DNA of 12,600 bases, from the NCBI GenBank assembly GCA_900555345.1, contig USKS01000015.1, positions 1 through 12,600 on the forward strand, in the 5' to 3' direction. Within the stretch, counting starts at the first letter, position 1. Each line of letters starts with the position of its first letter. A program made the translations under genes and the position numbers. This stretch comes from an uncultured Eubacteriales bacterium (GTDB taxonomy: Bacteria; Bacillota_A; Clostridia; Oscillospirales; CAG-272). The notes below the pieces were generated by a model. The model searched no databases. It was not told where the DNA came from and saw nothing but the letters and a program-made list of their open reading frames with translations. Shown piece after piece: positions 1 to 6,007 of this stretch.

Positions 1-214
1 ATTTTATCCGCGGCAGCGGAATTACGGCAGAAAGGAAAAGGGCGAGCAGCACGAAAGCTCCGCCGCATACGATAAGCGGCACGCCCCATGAATATGTTCT
101 GAAAATAATGCCGACCCAGAGCGCGCCGTAGGCGGCGCACATGAATATTGCTTTCATAAGTCCGAAAAAGCTGCGGCGAAAGCTGCCGTTGTGAGTATAG
201 GCTGAGTTTTTCAT
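1..214 (-). CDS. Partial small membrane protein, unrecognised
   Basis: The gene starts at ATG 214-212 and runs off the left edge, leaving 71 codons (beginning MKNSAYTHNGSFRRSFFG). Its start overlaps the stop of the upstream DUF1294 gene as ATGA, which suggests translational coupling in a two-gene operon. A strong AGGAGGGGG ribosome binding site ends 6 nt before the ATG. The visible part has a short basic cytoplasmic N-terminus (RRSFF), a hydrophobic segment at about residues 19-38 and a second at about 44-65, so it is an integral membrane protein with at least two helices. I do not recognise the family and the C-terminus is missing, so no function is assigned. The reading frame, ribosome binding site and overlap support a real gene. 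Confidence 0.7.
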   Translation of the reverse strand, partial: MKNSAYTHNGSFRRSFFGLMKAIFMCAAYGALWVGIIFRTYSWGVPLIVCGGAFVLLALFLSAVIPLPRIK

Positions 215-525
215 TTTACTCCCCCTCCTATATAACCCGCCGCCGCAAGTGAAGCGCACACGCCGATTGCAGCCTGCACTGCGAAAGAGATCCATGTGCC
301 GATTATAAAGTGAAATTTCGTTTTGAATTTTGTTTTGTGGCGAACGACATATATGCCGAAAAGCGCGCCGACACTGCCGCCGAAGCATGCGGACGTGAGC
401 AGAAGCTCCTCCGGCAGACGGATGTTGTTTTCGTTTTTGGATAAAAGCTTGTCCGTCACGAACAATATAAGCGTTATAAGCGACATTGCCGCCGTGTAGA
501 TAAGATAAACTTTCAGCATAGACAT
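211..525 (-). CDS. DUF1294 family small membrane protein
   Basis: This 104-residue protein matches the DUF1294 pattern. It has an N-terminal hydrophobic helix (about residues 5-24) ending in DK (25-26), then a polar stretch with RLPEE (36-40), a GGSVGALFG helix (49-57), the RHKTK motif (62-66) and a last helix (about 73-98). The family is a set of small inner-membrane proteins of unknown function. A GGAGG ribosome binding site lies 4 nt before the first ATG (525) and 10 nt before a second in-frame ATG (519). The second ATG may be the true start, which would remove two residues. The stop overlaps the start of the next minus-strand gene by 4 nt. The family call is by motif and fairly secure; the cellular role is unknown. 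Confidence 0.8.
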   Translation of the reverse strand: MSMLKVYLIYTAAMSLITLILFVTDKLLSKNENNIRLPEELLLTSACFGGSVGALFGIYVVRHKTKFKTKFHFIIGTWISFAVQAAIGVCASLAAAGYIGGGVK

Positions 526-540
526 ATTTCCTCCGCTTTT

Positions 541-569
541 ATATTATCACCGCGCGTTTCGTGTGTCAA
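541..569 (-). promoter_or_regulatory. Sigma-A promoter for the DUF1294 operon
   Basis: Read on the minus strand, there is a perfect TTGACA -35 (569-564), a 17-bp spacer and a TAATAT -10 (546-541). A GATAAT hexamer (548-543) is an alternative -10 with a 15-bp spacer. Transcription would begin around 534-536, almost on the GGAGG ribosome binding site (534-530), so the leader would be only about 10-17 nt. Confidence 0.6.
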
Positions 570-614
570 TAGCGCGCCGCATTGAAAATTTTTGCATAAA
601 TTATCGAAAAGCCG

Positions 615-643
615 TTGCTCAGGCTGTCGTAATATGGTATTAT
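615..643 (+). promoter_or_regulatory. Extended -10 promoter for the UPF0371 gene
   Basis: A TGgTATTAT extended -10 (635-643) lies 17 bp downstream of a weak TTGCTC -35 (615-620). It is the best candidate to drive the UPF0371-esterase pair and would give a leader of about 50 nt. Apart from this promoter and the divergent one at 541-569, I see nothing else in the 526-698 gap. Confidence 0.5.
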
Positions 644-698
644 ATATAGCGATTGGTCAAAACGAAATATATACGCAGTATTGAAAGGAAACATCAGT

Positions 699-2183
699 AT
701 GAGAGCAGGCTTTGATAACGACAAGTATATGGAGATACAGTCGGAGTGTATCCGCAAGCGCATTGCGCAGTTCGGCGGAAAACTTTATCTTGAATTCGGC
801 GGAAAACTTTTCGACGACTATCATGCCTCCCGCGTACTGCCCGGATTTGAGCCTGACTCAAAGATTAGAATGCTCTCTAAAATACGCGATGAGGTTGAAA
901 TTATAATCGTCATAAACGCCGACGATATTGAGAAAAACAAGCTGCGCGGAGACCTCGGCATAAGCTATGACGACGATGTTCTGCGCCTCACCGACATTTT
1001 CCGCGGGCTGGGCTTTTACGTGGGCAGCGTTGTTATAACAAGATACGCGGGTCAGCCCGGGGCGGACAAATTCAGAAAGCGCCTCAGCGATCTCGGAATG
1101 AAGAGCTTTCTGCATTATCCCATACCCGGTTATCCCTCTGATATAAAGGGTATCGTCAGCGAGAACGGCTACGGCAAAAACGATTATATAGAAACTGTCC
1201 GCCCGCTTGTGGTCGTCACCGCACCCGGACCCGGCAGCGGAAAAATGGCGACCTGTCTTTCGCAGCTGTACCATGAAAACCGCCGCGGCGTAAAGGCGGG
1301 ATACGCGAAATTTGAAACATTCCCCATCTGGAATCTTTCTCTCAAGCACCCCGTAAATATCGCGTACGAGTCCGCAACGGCGGATCTCGACGATATCAAT
1401 ATGATAGACCCGTTCCACCTTGAGGCATACGGAAAAACTGCCGTTAACTACAACCGCGACGTCGAGATATTTCCCGTGCTTCGCGCCATGATGGAGCAGA
1501 TCTTGGGCGAGTGCCCCTATAAATCTCCCACGGACATGGGAGTCAATATGGCGGGCTTCTGCATTTTTGACGACGATGCCGTCAGAGAAGCCGCAAATAT
1601 GGAAATTCTCAGACGGTATTACAGCGCTGCAGACGACGTCGCGAGACACGCCGCGCCGCAGAGCCTTCTTGCAAAAAATGAGCTTATCGTTCAGCAGGCG
1701 GGCATAACAAAAGATATTTTCCCCGCAATTGCCGCGTCCCTCAGAAAAGAAGAAGAGACAGGCAAGCCCGCGGGCGCAATGCAGCTGCCTGACGGCACTA
1801 TTGTCACCGGCAAGACCAGCAGCCTGCTCGGAGCTTCCGCCGCGCTGCTGCTCAACGCGCTGAAAGCCGTAGCGGGTATTGACGACAGTATCGACCTTAT
1901 AGATTCACATACCATAGAGCCCATATGCAGACTGAAGACGGAAAAACTCGGCAATCACAATCCCAGACTTCATTCCGACGAGGTGCTTATCGCGCTTGCG
2001 GCAAGCTCCGTACACAGCGAGCCCGCAAAAAAAGCCATGGAATCGCTTGAAAAGCTCCGCGGCTGTGGCGCGCATTTTTCCATAATTCTTTCCGCAGTAG
2101 ATGCGAAAACATATAAAAAGCTGGGTATAAATACAAGTTGCGAGCCTAAGTACGAGCACCGCACACTGTATCACCGCAGCTGA
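699..2183 (+). CDS. UPF0371 (DUF1846) family protein
   Basis: This 494-residue protein matches the UPF0371/DUF1846 family in length (about 500) and conserved blocks: KLYLEFGGKLFDDYHASRVLPGF near residues 28-50 in part, the segment VVVTAPGPGSGKMATCL (171-187), KFETFPIWNL (204-213) and NEDGN-type acidic patches later. The PGPGSGK stretch (176-182) looks like a nucleotide-binding P-loop, but the biochemical role of the family is not established to my knowledge, so none is claimed. A TTG at 681 is in frame, but the AAAGGA ribosome binding site (684-689) lies inside that extension and is spaced 9 nt from ATG 699, so 699 is the start. It is followed 29 nt later by an esterase gene with no promoter of its own, so the two are probably co-transcribed. 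Confidence 0.88.
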   Translation: MRAGFDNDKYMEIQSECIRKRIAQFGGKLYLEFGGKLFDDYHASRVLPGFEPDSKIRMLSKIRDEVEIIIVINADDIEKNKLRGDLGISYDDDVLRLTDIFRGLGFYVGSVVITRYAGQPGADKFRKRLSDLGMKSFLHYPIPGYPSDIKGIVSENGYGKNDYIETVRPLVVVTAPGPGSGKMATCLSQLYHENRRGVKAGYAKFETFPIWNLSLKHPVNIAYESATADLDDINMIDPFHLEAYGKTAVNYNRDVEIFPVLRAMMEQILGECPYKSPTDMGVNMAGFCIFDDDAVREAANMEILRRYYSAADDVARHAAPQSLLAKNELIVQQAGITKDIFPAIAASLRKEEETGKPAGAMQLPDGTIVTGKTSSLLGASAALLLNALKAVAGIDDSIDLIDSHTIEPICRLKTEKLGNHNPRLHSDEVLIALAASSVHSEPAKKAMESLEKLRGCGAHFSIILSAVDAKTYKKLGINTSCEPKYEHRTLYHRS

Positions 2184-2212
2184 TATTTTATAAATCAAGG
2201 CAGGGAAGAACC

Positions 2213-2884
2213 ATGATATTCAAAGACTATGACAGAATAGTATTTGCGGGCGACTCCATTACGGATATGGGCAGTGTTCAGCCTGTAGGCGACGGCTCCA
2301 TGTGGGATAACCTCGGCAAAAGCTACGTTAGGATCGTTGACAATATGCTGGCGGCATATTATCCCGAAGTCAGAGTGCGCGTTACAAACTCAGGTGTGAA
2401 CGGTGACTCCAGCAGCGATCTGCTTCGCCGATTCAAGCGCGATGTGCTTGATCTCGATCCCCAGTGGGTGAGCATACTTATCGGCGGCAACGACTGCTGG
2501 CGCGAGTTTGACTCTCCGTCGCAGAGAGATCAGCATATCCCTCCGGAGACCTTCAGAGACAATGTTTCCGAAATGCTCCGCATGACAAGGGAAAAAGAGG
2601 GCGTAAAAGGCATTTTCCTCATGACGCCGTACTATATGGAGCCTCTTCGCGCCGACCCCATGCGCGCGCGGGTAGAGCAGTATGCGGAAATTATGAGAGA
2701 GCTTTCTGAGGAGTACGGCGCTGAGTTTGTCGATATCCAGTCCATGTTCGACAGATACTTCAGATACCGTCATTCTTCGTTTATCGCCTGGGACAGAATA
2801 CACCCCAATCTCATCGGCGCAACGCTTATAGCAAAAGAGTTTCTTTCGCACTGCGGCTTTGATCCGAATCATATTCCCGAATAA
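2213..2884 (+). CDS. SGNH/GDSL hydrolase (esterase/deacetylase)
   Basis: This 223-residue protein has the four SGNH blocks: GDSIT (13-17) with nucleophile Ser15, NSGVNGDSS (59-67) with the oxyanion glycine, GGND (91-94) with Asn93, and DRIHPN (194-199) with the Asp194/His197 pair of the catalytic triad. There is no signal peptide or membrane segment, so it acts in the cytosol. Family members remove acetyl or other acyl groups, often from sugars or oligosaccharides; the substrate cannot be read from the sequence. The ribosome binding site AGGGA (2202-2206) is 6 nt before the ATG. It is the second gene after the UPF0371 gene and is closed by a strong terminator. The enzyme class is secure and the substrate is unknown. 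Confidence 0.9.
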   Translation: MIFKDYDRIVFAGDSITDMGSVQPVGDGSMWDNLGKSYVRIVDNMLAAYYPEVRVRVTNSGVNGDSSSDLLRRFKRDVLDLDPQWVSILIGGNDCWREFDSPSQRDQHIPPETFRDNVSEMLRMTREKEGVKGIFLMTPYYMEPLRADPMRARVEQYAEIMRELSEEYGAEFVDIQSMFDRYFRYRHSSFIAWDRIHPNLIGATLIAKEFLSHCGFDPNHIPE

Positions 2885-2889
2885 CATAG

Positions 2890-2916
2890 AAAAAGCGACC
2901 CGAGGGTCGCTTTTTT
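2890..2916. terminator. Bidirectional intrinsic terminator
   Basis: A perfect GCGACCC/GGGTCGC stem (2895-2901 with 2904-2910) and a tight loop are flanked by A5 (2890-2894) and T6 (2911-2916). Pairing of the A and T tracts lengthens the stem. It works in both directions, between the convergent esterase gene (ends 2884) and the minus-strand membrane-protein gene (ends 2929). Confidence 0.92.
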
Positions 2917-2928
2917 CATTGCGATATC

Positions 2929-3363
2929 TTATTTGAACTGCGAAACGTAGCCGTTCTTTTCGCCCGCCCTGCGTTTTTTGCGCCGCAGATTTATGACTAT
3001 GAAAACGGCGCAGACAAGATATACGGCAAGGAAAAGGACAAGCGCAACGAGAACCTGCGAAGAGTTTGAAATATAGTCTCCGAAAAGTATGACGGTTACG
3101 AAATATATTGCGAGCGACGCCGCAAAATGAATAAGCATTCGCAGCGGCAGAGCAAGCTTTTCTGCGGAAAGTATTTTGTTCGCGGCAGCGAGCAGTACGG
3201 AAAACAGGAAGAACATCCACAAACTGCGTACATTGATGTCGCTGTTCGCCGCAATATCGCGCGCGGCAAAAATTGCGCCGAGAGAGAAAAACAAAAGGGA
3301 AATAACTGTAAATATAACGCAGCCGGAGCGCAGTACAGCGGCGGCGGTTTTCAGAGCTTTCAT
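2929..3363 (-). CDS. Four-helix membrane protein, DUF3021-like
   Basis: This 144-residue protein has four predicted membrane helices, at about residues 13-33, 49-63, 73-94 and 103-124, and then a strongly basic cytoplasmic tail (LRRKKRR, 126-132). The stretch ALPLRMLIHFAASLAIYF (71-88) resembles the third-helix region of DUF3021 proteins, small membrane proteins of unknown role that often accompany LytTR-type regulators; no such regulator is visible here. ATG 3363 has a GAGGTG ribosome binding site 7 nt upstream. The gene has its own promoter (3409-3437) with a palindrome over the start of transcription, so it is probably under specific control and not simply read through from the peptidase gene upstream. 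The membrane topology is clear, but the family assignment is tentative. Confidence 0.75.
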   Translation of the reverse strand: MKALKTAAAVLRSGCVIFTVISLLFFSLGAIFAARDIAANSDINVRSLWMFFLFSVLLAAANKILSAEKLALPLRMLIHFAASLAIYFVTVILFGDYISNSSQVLVALVLFLAVYLVCAVFIVINLRRKKRRAGEKNGYVSQFK

Positions 3364-3384
3364 AAAGCGGCACCTCGTAAAATA

Positions 3385-3408
3385 ATGTGCAGATTAATAT
3401 CTGCACAT
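3385..3408. promoter_or_regulatory. Perfect palindrome, probable operator
   Basis: Two 10-bp arms, ATGTGCAGAT (3385-3394) and ATCTGCACAT (3399-3408), form a perfect inverted repeat around a 4-nt centre. On the minus strand it begins directly after the -10 box (3409-3414) and covers the expected transcription start, a classic repressor site. It could instead fold in RNA as a hairpin followed by TATTTT and act as a weak terminator for the peptidase gene. Confidence 0.55.
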
Positions 3409-3437
3409 ATTTTATCACAGCCGCCGCACTATTTCAA
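3409..3437 (-). promoter_or_regulatory. Sigma-A promoter for the DUF3021-like gene
   Basis: On the minus strand, TTGAAA (3437-3432) is followed by a 17-bp spacer and TAAAAT (3414-3409), with an extended TGa before the -10. Both hexamers match the consensus at 5 of 6 positions. It sits in the 92-nt gap after the peptidase gene. Confidence 0.65.
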
Positions 3438-3455
3438 TAGCAGGGAGAAAAATGT

Positions 3456-4418
3456 CTAATCCTGAAATCCCATCGGTACAATACAGCGCTTTGTGCGGTA
3501 TTCGCCGTCGTCGGTTTTCTCGACCTTGGCACGGTTTTTTTGCAAAAAGGACGTCAGAGCGTACATGTCTATCCATATCTGATTGTTTCCGTCCTTCTGC
3601 TCCGGAGTAAATATTATCTGCAGACCGTAGTGCAGGTGGGGAACGTTTATGTTGTTTGTGTCGGGGCGCGATGAATATCCCGTCATGCCGAGATAGCCTA
3701 TGACCTCGCCCGCGTATACCTGTTTTCCCTCGTACATATCACAGTACGGATGCCCGCGTCTGAGATGCGCGTAGTAGTAATACCGTTTTCCGTCAAGGGA
3801 GCGTATTCCTATCCTCCAGCCGCCGTACATGTTCCAGCCGCACGCCTCAACGTATCCGCCCTCCACGGCAATTATCGGCGTGCCGACGCTGCCCATAAGA
3901 TCGTGGCCCAGATGGTTTCTTTTGTATCCGAATGAACGCGCCGCGCCGAAATCGTCGTAGTGGGAAAAGCTGTAGCCGTCCGCGATAGGCGAGAAAGCCG
4001 TAAGCCCGTATTTTTCGGCGGCACCCTCGTCTGTATACTCGGTATATCGCCCCACCATGCCGCCGAGTACCGCGGCGTACGCACGGCTGTAATATGAAAA
4101 CAGCTTTTTGTTGCCGCAAGCCTCGTCAAGTCTCTCGCCCGCGTCAAGCGCTTTTGCGCAGTCGTCGAGATCGGACCTTTTATAGGCTGCGAAATTGCCG
4201 CCGTGACGTGCCGCCGAAAACGCAAGAACGTCTGTGTAGCAGGTTTCGCTGCCTTGAGCGTATCGCTCTTCGCAGAATTTCAGAGCGTCCGACATGGCGG
4301 CCTCGCTCACCGTAAAATCTATCCATTTTATGTTTTCGCTTTTTGCGCCGACCGGCGCCGCAAGAAAGAGTACCGCGGCTGCCGCAGCGCAAGCGGCAAT
4401 GAATTTATAAGGCTTCAT
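3456..4418 (-). CDS. Secreted M23 (LytM-type) metallopeptidase
   Basis: This 320-residue protein starts with a signal peptide: a basic MKPYKF, a hydrophobic run AACAAAAAVLFLAA (8-21) and a likely cut near VGA-KS (25-26). It is therefore exported and should act on peptidoglycan cross-links. The C-terminal M23 domain keeps every catalytic residue: HLGHD (His169, Asp173), YAHL (His218) and HLH (His261, His263). By family analogy His169, Asp173 and His263 bind zinc, and His218 and His261 do the catalysis. The region at about 30-150 matches no family I know. An upstream ATG (4481) is in frame, but AAGGA spaced 5 nt from ATG 4418, and the signal peptide starting there, decide for 4418. No strong promoter is visible upstream. 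It could serve in wall remodelling, division or sporulation. Confidence 0.87.
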   Translation of the reverse strand: MKPYKFIAACAAAAAVLFLAAPVGAKSENIKWIDFTVSEAAMSDALKFCEERYAQGSETCYTDVLAFSAARHGGNFAAYKRSDLDDCAKALDAGERLDEACGNKKLFSYYSRAYAAVLGGMVGRYTEYTDEGAAEKYGLTAFSPIADGYSFSHYDDFGAARSFGYKRNHLGHDLMGSVGTPIIAVEGGYVEACGWNMYGGWRIGIRSLDGKRYYYYAHLRRGHPYCDMYEGKQVYAGEVIGYLGMTGYSSRPDTNNINVPHLHYGLQIIFTPEQKDGNNQIWIDMYALTSFLQKNRAKVEKTDDGEYRTKRCIVPMGFQD

Positions 4419-4533
4419 ATCCGTCCTTCTTCGCTGATAAATTTTTATATTTTTATTAGTTTTCTCACTAATGCGGCGCATATTTAAGTAAGTGTGAGCC
4501 AGCGGCGGAAATGAATGTAAAAATGTATAAAAC

Positions 4534-4558
4534 CATGAATATTTATTGCAGTATTCAT
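4534..4558 (+). promoter_or_regulatory. ARG-box-like site (possible ArgR operator)
   Basis: The 18-mer CATGAATATTTATTGCAG (4534-4551) fits the B. subtilis/E. coli ARG box pattern (TGAAT, four A/T, ATTCA) at all positions except two in the second half-site. A further ATTCA (4553-4557) makes an inverted repeat ATGAATA/TATTCAT (4535-4541 with 4552-4558), and another TGAAT lies at 4512-4516. The site touches the -35 of the nusB operon, which includes argR. The match is suggestive only, because the region is A/T rich. Confidence 0.4.
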
Positions 4559-4586
4559 TGACTTTGCGGCGTATATAAAGTATAAT
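4558..4586 (+). promoter_or_regulatory. Sigma-A promoter of the nusB-recN operon
   Basis: TTGACT (4558-4563), a 17-bp spacer and a perfect TATAAT (4581-4586) make this the strongest promoter in the window. Transcription should start near 4593, giving a leader of about 36 nt with the GGGAG ribosome binding site at 4619-4623. Confidence 0.88.
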
Positions 4587-4628
4587 ATTATTACTTATAA
4601 TATATACCTATACGGTACGGGAGTTCTT

Positions 4629-5042
4629 ATGACCAAAAGAGAAGGCAGAATAAGCGCGTTCGAAATGCTGTTTGAAAGCGATTTCCGAAAGGATGAGGCG
4701 CCGCAGGAAATATACGACAAAGCTATCGATATAAGAGAGGCGAAAACGAATAATTTTTCGCGTGAATTATTTGAAAAATGCACGTCTCATGTAGACGAGA
4801 TCGACAAAGCCGTTGAGGAGTGCGCCGATAACTGGAAGCTTTCCAGAATGAACTGCGTCACCCGCGCGGTGCTTCGCATGGCGGCTTGCGAGCTTCTGTA
4901 CAGTGACGTTCCCCCCAGAGTTGCGATAAACGAAGCGGTGGAAATCTCAAAGCTTTACAATGACGAGCGGGGAACCTCGTTTATAAACGGCGTTCTCAAC
5001 CGCCTCGCGAGAAATATCGGCAGGATTGCGGACGATGAGTGA
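4629..5042 (+). CDS. nusB: Transcription antitermination factor NusB
   Basis: This 137-residue all-helical protein matches NusB over its full length. It has the N-terminal RNA-binding helix start KREGRISAFEMLFESDF (3-19), NWKLSRMNCVTRAVLRMAACELLY (about 68-91) and the conserved PPRVAINEAVEISKLYNDERGTSFINGVLNRLAR block (95-128). NusB pairs with NusE (ribosomal protein S10) on boxA RNA to prevent early termination in rRNA operons. It is the first gene of the operon, 36 nt after the predicted transcription start, with GGGAG 5 nt before the ATG. Its last 8 nt overlap the start of the TsaD-like gene. Genes for Asp23 or SpoIIIA, common upstream neighbours in Clostridia, are not present. Confidence 0.95.
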   Translation: MTKREGRISAFEMLFESDFRKDEAPQEIYDKAIDIREAKTNNFSRELFEKCTSHVDEIDKAVEECADNWKLSRMNCVTRAVLRMAACELLYSDVPPRVAINEAVEISKLYNDERGTSFINGVLNRLARNIGRIADDE

Positions 5043-5994
5043 GGAAAACGGCGTATTTCTTGCTTTTGACACAAGCAATTATACGACATCGTGCGCCGTC
5101 TGCGACATGGGCGGCAGAGTGATCGCTTCAAAAAAGAAGCTTCTGCCCGTTAAAGAGGGCGAGAGAGGCCTCAGACAAAGCGATGCATTGTTTCACCATA
5201 CCGTAGCGCTGCCGGAAATGACAGACGGTATTCGCGAAACGTTATGCGGAAAAACCGTTTTAGCCGTCGGCGCAAGCGAGCGCCCGCGGGACGCCGAGGG
5301 TTCTTATATGCCGTGCTTTCTCGCCGGCAAAAGCGCAGCCCACGCCGCGGCAACTTCGTGCGGGGCTGAGTATTTCGGATTTTCGCATCAGTGCGGACAT
5401 ATAGCCGCCGCACTGTATTCGGCGGAAAGAGAAGAACTGTACGGTAAAGAGTTTGCCGCCTTTCATGTTTCCGGCGGCACGACCGACATATTGCTGTGCA
5501 GCCCCGGCAGACAGCATCCCTTTGAGGTCACCCGTATAGGCGGAACTCTTGACATAAACGCGGGTCAGGCAATAGACCGCGCGGGCGTGGCTATGGGGCT
5601 TCGCTTTCCCTGCGGTCCAGAGCTTGAAAAGCTTGCGGCTGCGTATGAGGGTGAGATACCGAAACTGCGTCTCTCGGTGCACGGGCTTGAGTGCAATCTC
5701 TCCGGCATTGAAAACAAGGCGCTTGAAATGTACCGCTCATGCGGCGACAGGTGCGCTGTTGCGGCAACGGTAATAGATTTTGTTTCGAGAACTCTTGAGG
5801 CGCTCACAAAAGAGCTTCTCACAAGGTATCCCGACATTCCGATAGTATACGCCGGCGGCGTCATGAGCTGCGGCATCATAAAGCAGCGCCTCGGAGCGTA
5901 CGGCTCGTTTTCCGCACCGGAGTTTTCATCCGACAACGCTGCGGGCGCCGCTCTAATGACCCGCAGGGAATACCTGAAAGATCATAAAGCGTAA
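5035..5994 (+). CDS. TsaD-like (Gcp/M22 family) paralogue
   Basis: This 319-residue protein has the ASKHA fold of TsaD/Gcp but is divergent. Visible blocks are LAFDTSNYTTS (9-19, the phosphate-binding loop), HQCGH (118-122, equivalent to the HxxxH metal ligands), VSGGTTD (145-151), GTLDINAGQAIDRAG (170-184), FPCGPELEKLA (191-201), AGGVMS (273-278) and SDNAAGAA (299-306), whose Asp300 is the third metal ligand. True TsaD makes the t6A modification of tRNA. This clostridial paralogue between nusB and xseA is usually annotated M22 peptidase, and its role is unproven. ATG 5035 overlaps nusB by 8 nt; AGGA (5022-5025) precedes it. The TTG at 5026 is a less likely start. A standard tsaD probably lies elsewhere in the genome. 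Confidence 0.85.
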   Translation: MSEENGVFLAFDTSNYTTSCAVCDMGGRVIASKKKLLPVKEGERGLRQSDALFHHTVALPEMTDGIRETLCGKTVLAVGASERPRDAEGSYMPCFLAGKSAAHAAATSCGAEYFGFSHQCGHIAAALYSAEREELYGKEFAAFHVSGGTTDILLCSPGRQHPFEVTRIGGTLDINAGQAIDRAGVAMGLRFPCGPELEKLAAAYEGEIPKLRLSVHGLECNLSGIENKALEMYRSCGDRCAVAATVIDFVSRTLEALTKELLTRYPDIPIVYAGGVMSCGIIKQRLGAYGSFSAPEFSSDNAAGAALMTRREYLKDHKA

Positions 5995-6007
5995 ACGGGA
6001 GGTGCCC

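Noticed and set aside
583..600. TGAAAATTTTTGCA resembling the ARG-box-like site before nusB
   Set aside because: It aligns only with a one-base gap and lacks the TGAAT and ATTCA half-sites.
771..810. Exact 16-bp direct repeat TTCGGCGGAAAACTTT at 771-786 and 795-810
   Set aside because: It lies in frame in the UPF0371 gene, 24 bp (8 codons) apart, encoding FGGKL twice. The second copy is part of a conserved family block, so it reflects protein sequence and not a mobile or regulatory repeat.
858..1649. Long open frame of 263 codons on the minus strand opposite the UPF0371 gene
   Set aside because: It has no recognisable domain or ribosome binding site and lies antisense to a clear family member. 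Long antisense frames are expected with this codon use.
2390..3418. Minus-strand frame of 342 codons crossing the esterase gene, the terminator and the DUF3021-like gene
   Set aside because: It spans a strong terminator and overlaps two convincing genes. The translation has no domain.
4456..4471. Inverted repeat TTAGT/ACTAA in the gap between the M23 gene and nusB
   Set aside because: The arms are only 5 bp in A/T-rich DNA and no promoter is clearly placed relative to it, so chance is the simplest view.
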